NCBI RefSeq assembly: GCF_010747415.1
Contig: NZ_JAAGNZ010000001.1
Coordinates: 1,488,001-1,552,000, forward strand
Direction: 5' to 3'
DNA length: 64,000 nt
DNA from: Spirosoma agri
Lineage (GTDB): Bacteria; Bacteroidota; Bacteroidia; Cytophagales; Spirosomataceae
The first letter of the stretch is position 1. Every line of letters begins with the position of its first letter. Under the pieces are notes generated by a model. The model was not told where the DNA came from. It saw nothing but the letters and a program-made list of their open reading frames with translations, and ran no database searches. Of this stretch, positions 17,074-26,831 are shown one piece after another. Both the position numbers and the translations under genes were made by a program.

Positions 17074-17081
17074 TATTTTTG
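17074..17081 (+). promoter_or_regulatory. -7 box of the Lrp/AsnC gene
   Basis: TATTTTTG, a full match to TAnnTTTG, 28 bases before the ATG at 17109. The TTG at 17079, which would extend the frame, lies inside this box and is therefore an unlikely start. Confidence 0.6.
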
Positions 17082-17108
17082 TTGATACTTCTGAAAAATA
17101 AACTAAAA

Positions 17109-17612
17109 ATGACCGAGAAAAATTTAGAAATTGATAATGCCGATCTAAAGAAGGTTGATAAAACGGATCTTAAGATCTTGAAATTACTGATGAAGGACGC
17201 TAACATGCCTTTCACCGAGATCGGTAAGGAAATTAGTGTATCGGGTGGGACGGTTCACGTCCGAATGAACAAATTAAAGCAGATGGGCATAGTTCGGGGC
17301 TCTCAACTGGTTATTGATCACGCCAAACTTGGCTGGGACATCAGTGCTTTTCTGGGGATTTATCTCGATAAGAGTTCACTCTATAGCGAAGTCTCCGAGC
17401 AACTGGAAAAGATTCCGGAAATTGTTAATGTCCATTACACGACAGGCATCTACAGTATTTTCGCTAAAATAGTCTGTCGCGATACGCAGCATCTGCGTGA
17501 GGTGCTGCACGACAAAATTCAGAAAGTTGCTGGTATTCAACGGACCGAAACGTTTATCTCGCTGGAAGAAAGCGTCAACCGGCCCATTCCCTTTGCCGAA
17601 GTCCGGGAGTGA
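17109..17612 (+). CDS. Lrp/AsnC family transcriptional regulator
   Basis: A 167-residue regulator. The N-terminal AsnC helix-turn-helix (KVDKTDLKILKLLMKDANMPFTEIGKEISVSGGTVHVRMNKLKQMGIV, residues about 15-62) is followed by a RAM ligand domain of the ferredoxin-like fold (AFLGIYLDKSSLYSEVSEQLEKIPEIVNVHYTTG...). These proteins form octamers and sense amino acids or related metabolites. The effector cannot be deduced. The gene is transcribed away from the tRNA-like RNA, and the two -7 boxes are about 75 bases apart, so the regulator might control both. AsnC-type regulators of this size and pattern are common and well conserved in Bacteroidota. Confidence 0.92.
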   Translation: MTEKNLEIDNADLKKVDKTDLKILKLLMKDANMPFTEIGKEISVSGGTVHVRMNKLKQMGIVRGSQLVIDHAKLGWDISAFLGIYLDKSSLYSEVSEQLEKIPEIVNVHYTTGIYSIFAKIVCRDTQHLREVLHDKIQKVAGIQRTETFISLEESVNRPIPFAEVRE

Positions 17613-17722
17613 ATAGTCTGCCCGTCGCTGATGAGCGAATCCCCGGCTTTAGTGTCCGCCACCGACAATGATGAACCGTAAACGAATGTTTGTACGTTAT
17701 AGGGGCTGACAATTTTTATTCC

Positions 17723-18262
17723 ATGCAACCCACAATTCATGCCACTACGGTGGTCGGTATCCGGCATAATGGCCACGTCGCACTTGGTGCTGATGGCCAG
17801 GCTACAATGGGCAACACTGTTGCCAAAAGTAATGTTCGTAAAGTTCGCGTGCTGATGGGCGGCAAGGTGCTGGCCGGTTTCGCCGGTTCAACGGCCGATG
17901 CCTTTACGCTGATTGAGCGATTTGAAGAAAAACTGAATGCTTACGGCGGTAATTTAAAGCGAGCCGCTATTGAACTGGCGAAGGACTGGCGCACGGATCG
18001 TTACCTGCGTAAGCTGGAAGCCATGCTGATTGTGGCTTCCAAAGAGGACTTGCTGATGATTTCGGGCACGGGTGATGTGCTCGAACCCGACAACGATGTC
18101 GCGGCCATTGGGTCGGGGGGTGTTTATGCGCAGTCGGCGGCTATTGCCCTGAAAAAGCACGCTACGTCCCTGTCGGCGGAGGAAATGGTTCGCGAAAGCT
18201 TGCATATAGCCGCCGATGTCTGCATCTACACCAACCACAACCTGGTTGTTGAAACACTGTAA
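17723..18262 (+). CDS. hslV: ATP-dependent protease proteolytic subunit HslV
   Basis: HslV is the bacterial 20S-like threonine protease that pairs with the HslU unfoldase. From the ATG at 17723 the product is 179 residues: the short propeptide MQPTIHA is removed to expose Thr8 of [10 protein letters not shown] as nucleophile. The conserved [20 protein letters not shown] and [12 protein letters not shown] blocks are present. The frame is open 33 bases upstream, but homologues start here. No hslU lies in this window; in many bacteria the two form an operon, so the partner must be elsewhere. Confidence 0.95.
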   Translation: MQPTIHATTVVGIRHNGHVALGADGQATMGNTVAKSNVRKVRVLMGGKVLAGFAGSTADAFTLIERFEEKLNAYGGNLKRAAIELAKDWRTDRYLRKLEAMLIVASKEDLLMISGTGDVLEPDNDVAAIGSGGVYAQSAAIALKKHATSLSAEEMVRESLHIAADVCIYTNHNLVVETL

Positions 18263-18325
18263 CAAGTAGAAGTACTGGCTTATGGCTCGGCATGCTGACG
18301 GAAATAAGTTTGCCCATTCTTTAGT

Positions 18326-18333
18326 TATATTTG
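18326..18333 (+). promoter_or_regulatory. -7 box of the histidine kinase gene
   Basis: TATATTTG, a full match to TAnnTTTG, 26 bases before the ATG at 18359; the nearest TTTG (18309-18312) is only 13 bases away, so the -33 box is uncertain. Confidence 0.45.
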
Positions 18334-18358
18334 CGCAGTAGAGAACTCTCCGGCGTTT

Positions 18359-19840
18359 ATGAAATTTCTTAACCAGTCAGCTCCGAAGATTATGAACCGA
18401 CGCATTGCGTTAGGCTTCTTCGTGGCAATGGTTTTGATGGCTTCAGGGTTTACGCTGTCTTTTTACAGCTATAACCAATACGGAAACGATACGGAACGGG
18501 TCCGGCACACGTACGAGGCCGTTAGCTCGCTCGAAACGGTTCTGTCGCTGGTCAAAGACGTTGAAACGGGCTCACGAGGCTATATTCTGACAAACGATAC
18601 CGCCTATCTGGCTCCTTATAAAGAAGCGCTGAGGCTCCTGCCTGCCGAACGTAAGCAACTGGATACGCTTATGAACGAAAATGCCCTACAGATTCAGCGG
18701 GTGGCAACACTGAACGAACTTGTCAAGGCAAAACTGGCGATTTCGCAGATGCGGGTAAAAAACCGGGCCAGTAACGTACCGGTGACGCTGAAGCTAAGCG
18801 ACGAGGGTCGGATTCGAATGGAAGCGCTCCGGCGACACGTGGCCATCATGGTCGATACCGAACGGACGCTGATGGAAGCGCGAAACCGACAGGCAGGGCG
18901 ATCGTTTCGGAACACACTTATTATTATTTTTGCGCTCTCGTTACTCACGTTTCTAGCCCTGGTTGTATCCTACCGATTGCTGGAGCAGGAACTGATCAGT
19001 CGACAGCGGAACGAAGACCAGCTCCGCGGGTACGAAGCCCGTTTAAGGGAGCAGATTCGACAACTGGAAGCCTCTAATGAGGAATTGGAGCGATTTGCGT
19101 TCGTGGCCAGCCATGATTTGCAGGAACCCCTTCGGAAAATCCAGTCGTTCGCTAATCTGATCACCGATCGGTATGGCAATCTGTTCGATGGCGATAGTTT
19201 GCTGTTTATGGACAAAATTGTTAATTCGGCGGGGCGAATGTCGAAGTTGATCAAGGATCTCCTGAATTTTTCCCGAATTTCGAATCATCAGGAAGCGTTC
19301 AAAAGTATACCCCTGAACACGATTATTCAGCGGATACTGGATGATCAGGAACTACGCATCAATGGATTGGACGTTCGGGTGGAAGTCGGTGATTTGCCCG
19401 TCATTCAGGCGATAGGGAGCCAGATGGATCACTTGTTTACGAACTTGATTTCTAACGCGCTGAAATTTACGCGGGCCGATGTGCAGCCATTACTTCGCAT
19501 ACAGGCAAAACCCGTAGACGGTTCGTCGTATCCCGAGTTAATCGCCGGCCGACCTTACTTCGAAATTAATGTAGAAGATAACGGTATCGGTTTTGACGAA
19601 AAATATTTAGAGCATATTTTTAAAGTTTTTCAACGCTTGCACGGTAAGAGTGAATTTGAAGGTACTGGCATCGGACTCGCCATTTGTAAGCGGGTTGCGG
19701 TTTCCCACCAGGGCCACATCACAGCCCGAAGCCAGCCGGGGTCAGGCACAACGTTTATTGTGGTCTTACCCGAAAGCCAATCACTACAAGACTATGACCG
19801 ATCAAATCCAACAGAGAGCTATTCATATTCTGCTAGTTGA
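18359..19840 (+). CDS. CHASE3-domain sensor histidine kinase
   Basis: A 493-residue membrane sensor. TM1 is at about residues 15-38, then a periplasmic CHASE3 four-helix domain (40-185, with DVETGSRGYILTNDTAYLAPY) and TM2 (about 187-206). A short coiled linker and a HisKA domain follow, with the phosphorylated His252 in FAFVASHDLQEPLRKIQSF. The HATPase_c domain has an N box HLFTNLISNALKF and a G box DNGIGFD...GTGIGLAICKRV. The architecture is that of cyanobacterial/Bacteroidota kinases paired with single-domain regulators. The 3' end overlaps the response regulator by 47 bases, so the pair is coupled. The signal sensed is unknown. Confidence 0.93.
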   Translation: MKFLNQSAPKIMNRRIALGFFVAMVLMASGFTLSFYSYNQYGNDTERVRHTYEAVSSLETVLSLVKDVETGSRGYILTNDTAYLAPYKEALRLLPAERKQLDTLMNENALQIQRVATLNELVKAKLAISQMRVKNRASNVPVTLKLSDEGRIRMEALRRHVAIMVDTERTLMEARNRQAGRSFRNTLIIIFALSLLTFLALVVSYRLLEQELISRQRNEDQLRGYEARLREQIRQLEASNEELERFAFVASHDLQEPLRKIQSFANLITDRYGNLFDGDSLLFMDKIVNSAGRMSKLIKDLLNFSRISNHQEAFKSIPLNTIIQRILDDQELRINGLDVRVEVGDLPVIQAIGSQMDHLFTNLISNALKFTRADVQPLLRIQAKPVDGSSYPELIAGRPYFEINVEDNGIGFDEKYLEHIFKVFQRLHGKSEFEGTGIGLAICKRVAVSHQGHITARSQPGSGTTFIVVLPESQSLQDYDRSNPTESYSYSAS

Positions 19841-20258
19841 CGATGATGAGGACGATCGTTACCTCACACGTGAAGCCTTCCATCAGCATTATCCGGCAAG
19901 TCGTATTTCGTTTGCCGAAGACGGCGAAGATCTGCTCGATTTTTTGAATTATCAGGGCCGTTACAGCAATTCGGGGCATACATTACCGGAGTTGATTTTG
20001 CTGGATCTGAACATGCCCCGTAAGGACGGGCGCGAAGCGTTGCGCGAGATAAAATCCAGCGAGCAGCTTCGTCATATTCCAATTGTAGTGTTGACAACCT
20101 CTGATGCCAAAGACGATATTGAAACCTCCTATTTCAATGGTGCCAACAGCTTCATTACCAAGCCGCCAACGTTCCAGCGGCTCAGCGAAGTGACGAAAGC
20201 CATTGGCCAGTATTGGTTCAATGTCGTTACGGTTTGTGATAACGAACTGGGAGAGTAG
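19794..20258 (+). CDS. Single-domain response regulator (Rcp1-like)
   Basis: A 154-residue receiver with no output domain. Acidic pocket VDDDEDD (residues 15-21), phosphorylated Asp71 in LLDLNMPRKDG, Thr in VVLTTSDAKDD and Lys123 in SFITKPP. Regulators of this type pass the phosphate on or act by protein contact. It starts inside the kinase gene (47-base overlap), so translation is coupled. The C-terminal tail (YWFNVVTVCDNELGE) is short. The frame is open upstream inside the kinase gene, but MTDQIQQRAIHILLVDDD gives a proper receiver start. Confidence 0.93.
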   Translation: MTDQIQQRAIHILLVDDDEDDRYLTREAFHQHYPASRISFAEDGEDLLDFLNYQGRYSNSGHTLPELILLDLNMPRKDGREALREIKSSEQLRHIPIVVLTTSDAKDDIETSYFNGANSFITKPPTFQRLSEVTKAIGQYWFNVVTVCDNELGE

Positions 20259-20267
20259 TTGTATAGA

Positions 20268-21806
20268 CTACTTCCCAGGCAGACCCACCAGCCCGACAAA
20301 TATTTTCTCTAGTTCAGCCGTAACCGCACGATTCTGGCCGGGGGTAAACTTATTGACAAGTACGCAGAAGCTCAGAAGCTCGCCATCTGCCGTTCTGAAG
20401 TAGCCAGCATACGCCCTGACCCCTTCGATTGAACCACTTTTTGCCCGGATTTTTCCCGCTGCAACAGTCCCTCGTGCCAGACTTCTGACGGTTCCCGTTT
20501 GTCCGACGATCGGAATGGTTTCGTAGAATTGTGGAAATGCCTTATCGCGACTCATCGCGCTCAGAATGCCCGTCATGTTATCGGCGGTAAGCGCTCCCAC
20601 GGCTGACAGACCACTGCCGTCCCGAATGCGAAACCCATCTAAAGTCACCCCTTTGCTCTTCCAGAAGGTGGTGATCGCGTCAATACTGCTGCTGGTCGAT
20701 CGAACGGTTTTGTTCAGCGCCAGCGCCGTGGTTCGGAGGAGGGCTTCTGCATAGAGATTGATACTCTGGAAATTCGTTTGCTGGACCAGTTCGACCAGCG
20801 TGGGCGAACGGTGTTGATTCAAAAGAGTTCGTTTGCCCAGGGCAGAAACGGTGTTTGGCAGCCCACCACCTACCGATAAGGGTGATCCAGTAACAACTAT
20901 TTTATCTTGTTTTAATTTTTCCTGGAGCGCAAAAGCAGTAAAAAAAGCCGGATCGGGCATAGAGCCTTTCACGCTAAATTCATTCGCTGGTTCACCGATC
21001 GGCACCTTGCCTGTCAGCCATTGCTGGTTCATAAAAGGCGTGCCATAAATGTTGACATGATCACCCGTATTAGGCGCATCGGTTACGACCATGTTGCGAA
21101 ACGTAAGGTAGGGGAGGACGGGATCGGTTCGTAAAACACTGGCTGGAACATTGACCGATTTGCCAGTTTTGAAAAAAACGCGGTACAGATTCTCATTAAT
21201 AGTCAGTGCGCTCAGACTGGCTCCGTAGTAATTGCCCAGGTCACCAAACGGCCATGTATCGGGTGTTGTCAGGTCATCGTACAGGCTGGCATCACCGACA
21301 ACGGCCCCTTCAATTCGACGAATGCCTGCGGCCTTAACGGCTGTAGACCAGTACGTAAGCAACGCGTTGAGGTCAAAGTAATTCGGAAATCGCCAGCTTC
21401 CCAGCGAAGGATCTCCTGAACCCCGGATATAAACGTTACCCGTTAAAACGCTGTCTTTAATCGTCCCATCATATTCCAGTGTTGTTGTGTACGTATAGTT
21501 GCTACCCAGCACGGATAGGGCTGTCGCTGTAGTGATAAGCTTGAGCGTCGACGCTGATGGCAGGCTCTGGTGGGCATTGAAACCAATAAGTTCGAGCCCA
21601 TCACTGGCCCGCCGAACAGACAGGGCTACTGTACCAAATCGAGCGGCCGGTCCCGACTGAAAAGCTTCCACGCTGGCCAGCAACCGCTGGGTTGCCAGCG
21701 AATCGACGGCGGGTTGCCGGGTCGCCGGGGTGTTCCCCCGTGTATAAAAACAAACTGAATAAGTGATTAACGAAACGAATAAGAGCAAGCGGGGCATAAA
21801 GAGCAT
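20268..21806 (-). CDS. dacB: D-alanyl-D-alanine carboxypeptidase/endopeptidase (PBP4, S13 family)
   Basis: PBP4-type enzymes trim stem peptides and cut crosslinks of peptidoglycan in the periplasm. From the methionine at 21806 the protein has 512 residues with a hydrophobic N-terminal signal (LLLFVSLITYSVCFY). Catalytic motifs: SxxK as S86-T-L-K89 in LPSASTLKLITTAT, SxN as SIN in NFQSINLYAEALL, and KTG as KSG in IRAKSGSIEGVRAYAGY. A second methionine at 21797 is also possible. It is convergent with the response regulator, nine bases apart. The KSG variant is known in the family. Confidence 0.92.
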   Translation of the reverse strand: MLFMPRLLLFVSLITYSVCFYTRGNTPATRQPAVDSLATQRLLASVEAFQSGPAARFGTVALSVRRASDGLELIGFNAHQSLPSASTLKLITTATALSVLGSNYTYTTTLEYDGTIKDSVLTGNVYIRGSGDPSLGSWRFPNYFDLNALLTYWSTAVKAAGIRRIEGAVVGDASLYDDLTTPDTWPFGDLGNYYGASLSALTINENLYRVFFKTGKSVNVPASVLRTDPVLPYLTFRNMVVTDAPNTGDHVNIYGTPFMNQQWLTGKVPIGEPANEFSVKGSMPDPAFFTAFALQEKLKQDKIVVTGSPLSVGGGLPNTVSALGKRTLLNQHRSPTLVELVQQTNFQSINLYAEALLRTTALALNKTVRSTSSSIDAITTFWKSKGVTLDGFRIRDGSGLSAVGALTADNMTGILSAMSRDKAFPQFYETIPIVGQTGTVRSLARGTVAAGKIRAKSGSIEGVRAYAGYFRTADGELLSFCVLVNKFTPGQNRAVTAELEKIFVGLVGLPGK

Positions 21807-21942
21807 TCGGAGACGGTTAGGCGATTCGGGGTCTATTTCGTACTTTTGCAAACTTACATAATACGCACCACCTAGCTTGTGTTAAGTCCCACCCATTACG
21901 AGACATCAAACAAACGACATTGGTTTTTTTTAAGCTGTACGC

Positions 21943-23388
21943 ATGAAATTATCGTTTATGGGGGCGGCCCGGCAGGTAACAGGCAGCATGTACCTGCTGG
22001 AACTGGAGGATGATTACCGCATCCTAATTGACTGTGGGTCGGATATGGAGCGGCCCAGCGCTAACGGTCAGGCCGGATCGCACGAGATCGCCCCAACTAC
22101 TCCTCACCTGGGCTTTTTCCCGTTTGAGGCTTCAAGTATAAATTTAGTGTTGCTGACCCACGCCCATGTGGATCACTCCGGCAATCTGCCTAACCTATTC
22201 CGGGAGGGCTACGAAGGTCAGATTCTGTGTACGGAACCGACCTTTTCACTCACCAATGTGCTGCTGAAAGATGCCGCTTCGCTGAACCAAAAGCGGATAA
22301 ACGAGCTGAATGCCAGTAAAAAACAGCGTGTACGGGATCGACAGGCGCAAATGCAGAAAGATCTTTTTCTGGATCGGCAGGTGCGTGAAACGATGGAGAG
22401 CGTGGTTCCAATTGCGTTTAACCGGAAATTTCGCGTGGCTGACGGCGTCGACGTTACGTTCTTTCCCGCTGGTCACTTACTCGGTGCGGCTCACATTGTG
22501 ATCAATGTGATCGAGAACGGGGTGAAGAAAAGCATCTGTTTCTCCGGCGATATTGGTCGTAAAAACTACCCGTTGCTGGTTGACCCCGCGCCCGTTCCAC
22601 AGGTCGATTACCTCATCTGCGAAAGCACGTACGGCAATCGGCTGCATGAGAACATGCAGTCGCCCGAAGACGCGCTGGCCGATGTTATCCAGCGGACCTG
22701 TATCGATATTCCGGGACGACTCATCATTCCTTCGTTTAGCGTTGGCCGAACGCAGGCGCTGCTATATACACTGAATCGACTCTATACCGAGCGTGATTTC
22801 CCGCCTATCCGGGTATTCTCGGATAGCCCAATGGCTTTCGAAAGCTCTAAAATCTATAATCAGCACATTAGTATGCTGAACAAAGAAGCCAGAGAGTTCT
22901 ACAAAGAGAACGAAGCGTTGTTCGATTTCCAGAATTTCCAGTTTCTGGAATCGTCGAAAGCCAGTAAAGCCGTTTCAAATTATGGTGAACCCTGCATCAT
23001 TATCTCGTCATCGGGTATGGTTCAGGGTGGTCGGGTTGAATACCACGTTGCCGAAAATATCAGCAATCCTTATTCAACAATCCTGATGATTGGCTACTGC
23101 GCCGAGGGAACCCTTGGCTGGCGGTTATTGAACGGTCAGCAAACGCTCAGCATCAAAGGAAAGGACCACCAGGTACTGGCCAGTATCGAAAAGATTGATG
23201 TGTTCAGCGGCCACGGTGACCGGAATGATCTGATCAATTTTGTCAGTATGCAGTCGCCCGAACTCCTTAAAAATATTTTTCTCGTCCACGGTGAATATGG
23301 TAGTATGGAAACGTTCAAAGCCACGCTGGCCGAAGAAGGGTATCCGCAGGTCATAATCCCGAAGAAAGGCGAAAGCTTTGACTTATAA
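21943..23388 (+). CDS. MBL-fold beta-CASP metallo-hydrolase (RNA specificity domain)
   Basis: The 481-residue protein is a metallo-beta-lactamase fold nuclease of the beta-CASP group (CPSF73/archaeal and bacterial RNase relatives). The metal-binding HxHxDH is His73-Ala-His75-Val-Asp77-His78 (LTHAHVDHSGNLPNL). Further ligands lie in FFPAGHLLGAAHIVI and the beta-CASP segment FSDSPMAFESSKI, and a late histidine in FLVHGEYGSMETF closes the site. The family cleaves RNA endo- or exonucleolytically. The ATG at 21943 is in place. It is followed after 71 bases by accA and may be co-transcribed. Confidence 0.92.
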   Translation: MKLSFMGAARQVTGSMYLLELEDDYRILIDCGSDMERPSANGQAGSHEIAPTTPHLGFFPFEASSINLVLLTHAHVDHSGNLPNLFREGYEGQILCTEPTFSLTNVLLKDAASLNQKRINELNASKKQRVRDRQAQMQKDLFLDRQVRETMESVVPIAFNRKFRVADGVDVTFFPAGHLLGAAHIVINVIENGVKKSICFSGDIGRKNYPLLVDPAPVPQVDYLICESTYGNRLHENMQSPEDALADVIQRTCIDIPGRLIIPSFSVGRTQALLYTLNRLYTERDFPPIRVFSDSPMAFESSKIYNQHISMLNKEAREFYKENEALFDFQNFQFLESSKASKAVSNYGEPCIIISSSGMVQGGRVEYHVAENISNPYSTILMIGYCAEGTLGWRLLNGQQTLSIKGKDHQVLASIEKIDVFSGHGDRNDLINFVSMQSPELLKNIFLVHGEYGSMETFKATLAEEGYPQVIIPKKGESFDL

Positions 23389-23459
23389 ATGATGACTGAT
23401 GACGACTCAATGGACCCTAAACAAGCCGTTTGGCCGCCATCAGCCAACTCACTCATTCC

Positions 23460-24428
23460 ATGAGAACATACCTCGATTTTGAAAAGCCCATTGCCGACCT
23501 CGAAGCGCGGCTGGAAGAAACCAAACGATTGGCTCAAACCAGCAACGTAGACGTCAGCGAAGCGGTCAAGGTACTAGAGCAGAGCATTGACAAGCTACGT
23601 CGGGAAATATTTCAGAACCTTACGCGCTGGCAACGGGTTCAACTGTCGCGCCATCCCGACCGGCCCTACACGCTCGACTATATTTCGCTCATGTGCGATC
23701 AGTTCATCGAGTTGCACGGTGACCGGACTGTCCGTGACGATCCGGCGATGGTTGGCGGCTTTTGCGATCTGGGCCGCAACGGCGGACCGGACCAGACGGT
23801 CATGATCATTGGTCAGCAGAAAGGCCGTAACACCAAGCAACGTCAGCACCGCAACTTCGGTATGCCAAACCCCGAGGGCTACCGGAAAGCACTGCGGCTG
23901 ATGAAACTGGCCGAAAAATTCAACAAGCCAATCATTACACTGATCGATACGCCGGGCGCATTTCCTGGCCTCGAAGCTGAAGAACGCGGACAGGGAGAAG
24001 CCATTGCGCGCAACCTGAAGGAGATGTTCATGCTGACCGTACCCGTCATTTGCATCGTCATCGGTGAAGGCGCATCGGGTGGTGCCTTAGGTATTGCCAT
24101 CGGTGATCGGGTGCTAATGCTCGAAAACACCTGGTATTCCGTTATTTCGCCCGAAAACTGCTCGACAATCCTCTGGCGAAGCTGGGATTTTAAAGAACAA
24201 GCTGCCGAAGCCATGAAGCTCACGGCCCGCGATATGGAGATGTACAAATTGGTGGATGGTATTGTGGAAGAGCCGCTTGGTGGTGCCCACAACGATCACC
24301 AGGAAATGGCGTATATCCTCAAAAACGTTATTCTTGATGCACTAGCTCAACTGAACGCGTTAGAACCGCAGGAACGTATCAACCAGCGAATTGATAAATT
24401 CTGTTCGATGGGCGTCGTGCTGGAGTAG
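23460..24428 (+). CDS. accA: Acetyl-CoA carboxylase carboxyltransferase subunit alpha
   Basis: AccA with AccD transfers the carboxyl group from biotin to acetyl-CoA, the first step of fatty acid synthesis. The 322-residue product begins [20 protein letters not shown]. It has the crotonase-like core [39 protein letters not shown] and [14 protein letters not shown]. The frame is open a little upstream (to 23430), but homologues start at 23460. AccD is not in this window. The hairpin at 24448-24494 ends the unit. Confidence 0.97.
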   Translation: MRTYLDFEKPIADLEARLEETKRLAQTSNVDVSEAVKVLEQSIDKLRREIFQNLTRWQRVQLSRHPDRPYTLDYISLMCDQFIELHGDRTVRDDPAMVGGFCDLGRNGGPDQTVMIIGQQKGRNTKQRQHRNFGMPNPEGYRKALRLMKLAEKFNKPIITLIDTPGAFPGLEAEERGQGEAIARNLKEMFMLTVPVICIVIGEGASGGALGIAIGDRVLMLENTWYSVISPENCSTILWRSWDFKEQAAEAMKLTARDMEMYKLVDGIVEEPLGGAHNDHQEMAYILKNVILDALAQLNALEPQERINQRIDKFCSMGVVLE

Positions 24429-24447
24429 CCGGTTGAACCACCCCGAT

Positions 24448-24494
24448 ACACATAAACAAGCCGCTGGGTTGGTCTCAGCGGCTTGTTTATGTGT
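24448..24494 (+). terminator. Hairpin after accA
   Basis: A perfect 19-bp stem (24448-24466 with 24476-24494, loop of 9) 20 bases after the accA stop. No T-run follows, but the stem is among the longest in the window. Confidence 0.7.
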
Positions 24495-24613
24495 AAACAA
24501 ACCGCCAGTTGTCTAGTGATAGATCAGTAAATGATTCTCCTAATCAGTTTGTCTGCAAATCTAACCTTATCTTTGATTTCCGGTTAATAGAACGTTTAAC
24601 GATCCGGTTTTGA

Positions 24614-25255
24614 ATGGATTCTGCAACTACGACAACGACGCTTAAAAATCTCATTTTTGACCTCGGTGATGTCATTATTCCGATTGATCTGACGGCTCCG
24701 ATCCGCAACTTTGCCAATCTGGCTAACCTGCCCGAAGCGGACGTTGCGGCTATGTGGAAACAATTCGATATTCTGAACCAGTACGAAACTGGTCTGATCG
24801 ACGACGATGCCTTTCGAAACCACGTTCGGAAACTGTTAAAGAGTGACAGTTGGGCCGATGAGGTTATCGATACCGCCTGGAATACGGTACTGCTCGATCT
24901 ACCCCTCGAACGTATTGAGCGAATTAAAGAACTGAAACAGAACCACCGGCTTTTCCTGCTCAGCAACACCAGTCCGATTCATATCCGGAAGGTCAATTAT
25001 GTGCTTCAGACTATGAACCAGCCTACGCTGGAGGAACTCTTTGAACGCGTATTTTATTCCTATGAAGTCCGGCTGGCCAAGCCCTCGCCCGAAATCTATC
25101 AGCATGTGTTGAGCGAAGCCGGACTGGAGGCAAAGGAAACCGCTTTTTTTGATGATAATGCTGCTAACATCCGGGCTGCTGCCGGGCTAGGTATTCAGGC
25201 CGTTCATGTCCAGCCGCCCAAAACGATTTTAGATTATCTAAACGACGTGGTTTAA
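24614..25255 (+). CDS. HAD-superfamily hydrolase (HAD-IA phosphatase)
   Basis: A 213-residue HAD phosphatase with motif I NLIFDLGDVIIPID (nucleophile Asp16), motif II FLLSNTSP, motif III lysine in RLAKPSPEIYQ and motif IV FFDDNAANI. The residue two after the nucleophile is Gly instead of Asp (DLGDV), as in YihX-like and other HAD-IA members, so it may use a different acid. Substrates are small phosphates, not known here. It is 55 bases ahead of a membrane protease and probably in the same transcript. Confidence 0.9.
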   Translation: MDSATTTTTLKNLIFDLGDVIIPIDLTAPIRNFANLANLPEADVAAMWKQFDILNQYETGLIDDDAFRNHVRKLLKSDSWADEVIDTAWNTVLLDLPLERIERIKELKQNHRLFLLSNTSPIHIRKVNYVLQTMNQPTLEELFERVFYSYEVRLAKPSPEIYQHVLSEAGLEAKETAFFDDNAANIRAAAGLGIQAVHVQPPKTILDYLNDVV

Positions 25256-25310
25256 ACGACACGTTCACAAGTTGTTAATAAAGCGCGGGACTGGTCCCAC
25301 GTTACTCCGG

Positions 25311-26462
25311 ATGAATCAACGTACCAAAACATACCTCCTCCACGGAGGTCTTTTTTTAGTTACCCTCATCACCACCACCATGGCCGGGGCCGAGTGGATG
25401 TTTGGCCGGTTGTTCATACCGATCGAAGGGATGGAAACGCTGGGATGGAAGGAGTTTGTTGCGGGTTTTCAGTTTTCGGTGCCATTCCTGGCGATCCTGA
25501 CCGTGCATGAATTTGGTCATTATTTCACCGCCAAAGCTAATCGGGTCCGCGTATCGTTACCGTATTATATCCCACTCTGGCTGGGAATCGGGCAAAGCAT
25601 TGGCACACTGGGAGCGTTTATCCGGATTCAAGACTATATCAACAGTCGTAAAAAGTATTTCGATATCGGGATTGCCGGACCATTGGCCGGCTTTGCGCTT
25701 GCTCTGGTCGTGCTTTGGTACGCGTTTACGCACCTGCCACCGCCCGAATTTATCTTCACCATTCACCCGGAGTATCAAAAGTGGGGGCTGGATTATGGAC
25801 AGTATGCGTACCGTAATATGCCAGCGGGCGGGGCTGTAGGGCTTGGGGATAATCTGCTGTTTACCTTTTTCAAAACGTACGTGGCCGATCCCGCCCGAGT
25901 GCCGCATCCGTATGAGATGATTCATTATCCGTATGTGCTGGCTGGCTATCTGGCGCTATTTTTTACCTCGCTCAACCTGATTCCGATCGGGCAACTGGAT
26001 GGTGGCCATATTCTTTATGCACTGATTGGCCGGGAGCGTTTCCGCTGGGTAGCACCGGCCTTGTTCATTTTGTTTGCTTTCTATGCCGGGCTAGGTGTTT
26101 TCAAGCCAGCTGATTTTGCCATACCCAGCGACGACGCCTTCTTCTCCGAATTGGGTTCCTTCGGCTTATATATCGGTTTCCTGTATCTGGCTTTCTCTCG
26201 TATCAGCGAGAATCGCATGACGTCTTTGCTTATTACACTCAGCGTTGTGGTGACCCAGCTGGCTTTTTCCTGGATTCGGCCAGATTGGGAGGGCTACTCT
26301 GGTTTTCTTGTTTTTGTATTCGTCCTGGGCCGTTTTCTCGGCATCTATCATCCGGAAACAGAATTACAGGAGCCTCTTGATGCGAAACGGAAGATACTGG
26401 GCTGGTTCGCGCTGGTCGTTTTCGTCCTGTGCTTTAGCCTGAAACCTTTCCTGATTTCCTGA
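25311..26462 (+). CDS. Site-2-protease-like (M50) membrane metalloprotease
   Basis: The 383-residue integral membrane protein has the HExxH zinc motif in AILTVHEFGHYFTAKANRV, inside a membrane segment, and the second zinc site in LIPIGQLDGGHILYALIGRE. Together these define site-2 proteases, which cut substrates inside the membrane. About eight membrane segments can be counted, several after the catalytic core. No PDZ domain is seen, so it is the plain type. The frame is open upstream to 25272, but the ATG at 25311 is better supported. The target is unknown; it could be an anti-sigma factor or other membrane protein. Confidence 0.92.
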   Translation: MNQRTKTYLLHGGLFLVTLITTTMAGAEWMFGRLFIPIEGMETLGWKEFVAGFQFSVPFLAILTVHEFGHYFTAKANRVRVSLPYYIPLWLGIGQSIGTLGAFIRIQDYINSRKKYFDIGIAGPLAGFALALVVLWYAFTHLPPPEFIFTIHPEYQKWGLDYGQYAYRNMPAGGAVGLGDNLLFTFFKTYVADPARVPHPYEMIHYPYVLAGYLALFFTSLNLIPIGQLDGGHILYALIGRERFRWVAPALFILFAFYAGLGVFKPADFAIPSDDAFFSELGSFGLYIGFLYLAFSRISENRMTSLLITLSVVVTQLAFSWIRPDWEGYSGFLVFVFVLGRFLGIYHPETELQEPLDAKRKILGWFALVVFVLCFSLKPFLIS

Positions 26463-26831
26463 TAAATACAGCCGGATCGCACTGGAAGAAATACAATCTG
26501 AATCAGTACGTTTCACTACAGGGATCGAATTTGTCAACCAACTTTTAAAGGAAAGACTACTATCTGTATGTCATGATCTGAAAAATGTTTGGCCAATTCC
26601 TGTTTGCATAGGTTCCTTTCCAAAGCTACCATAGCGACGAAATTTTTTCCAGCTTGCCTGCTGGCTGCACAATTACCGTCATCCGTCTTTTATCGCTAAG
26701 AATAGACGTGTAAAACTGGCTATCAGTTGTGCCCAAGACTATCCGCGTAAGCAAACGTATTCGTGGGATGACTAAAAAAAGTCATCTCATGAATACGTTT
26801 GATCAGTCACATCAATAATTTTCAAAAATCT
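26463..26831. other. Gene-free stretch between convergent genes
   Basis: 369 bases between the stop of the site-2-type protease and the stop of the M81 peptidase. No convincing frame is seen. It holds a 22-bp hairpin with two G.U pairs (26752-26773 with 26780-26801, loop aaaaaa). Confidence 0.6.
26752..26801. terminator. Long hairpin between convergent genes
   Basis: Stem of 22 bp (26752-26773 with 26780-26801), two wobbles, A-rich loop. Lies 30 bases after the end of the M81 gene (minus strand) and about 290 after the plus-strand gene. Confidence 0.65.
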
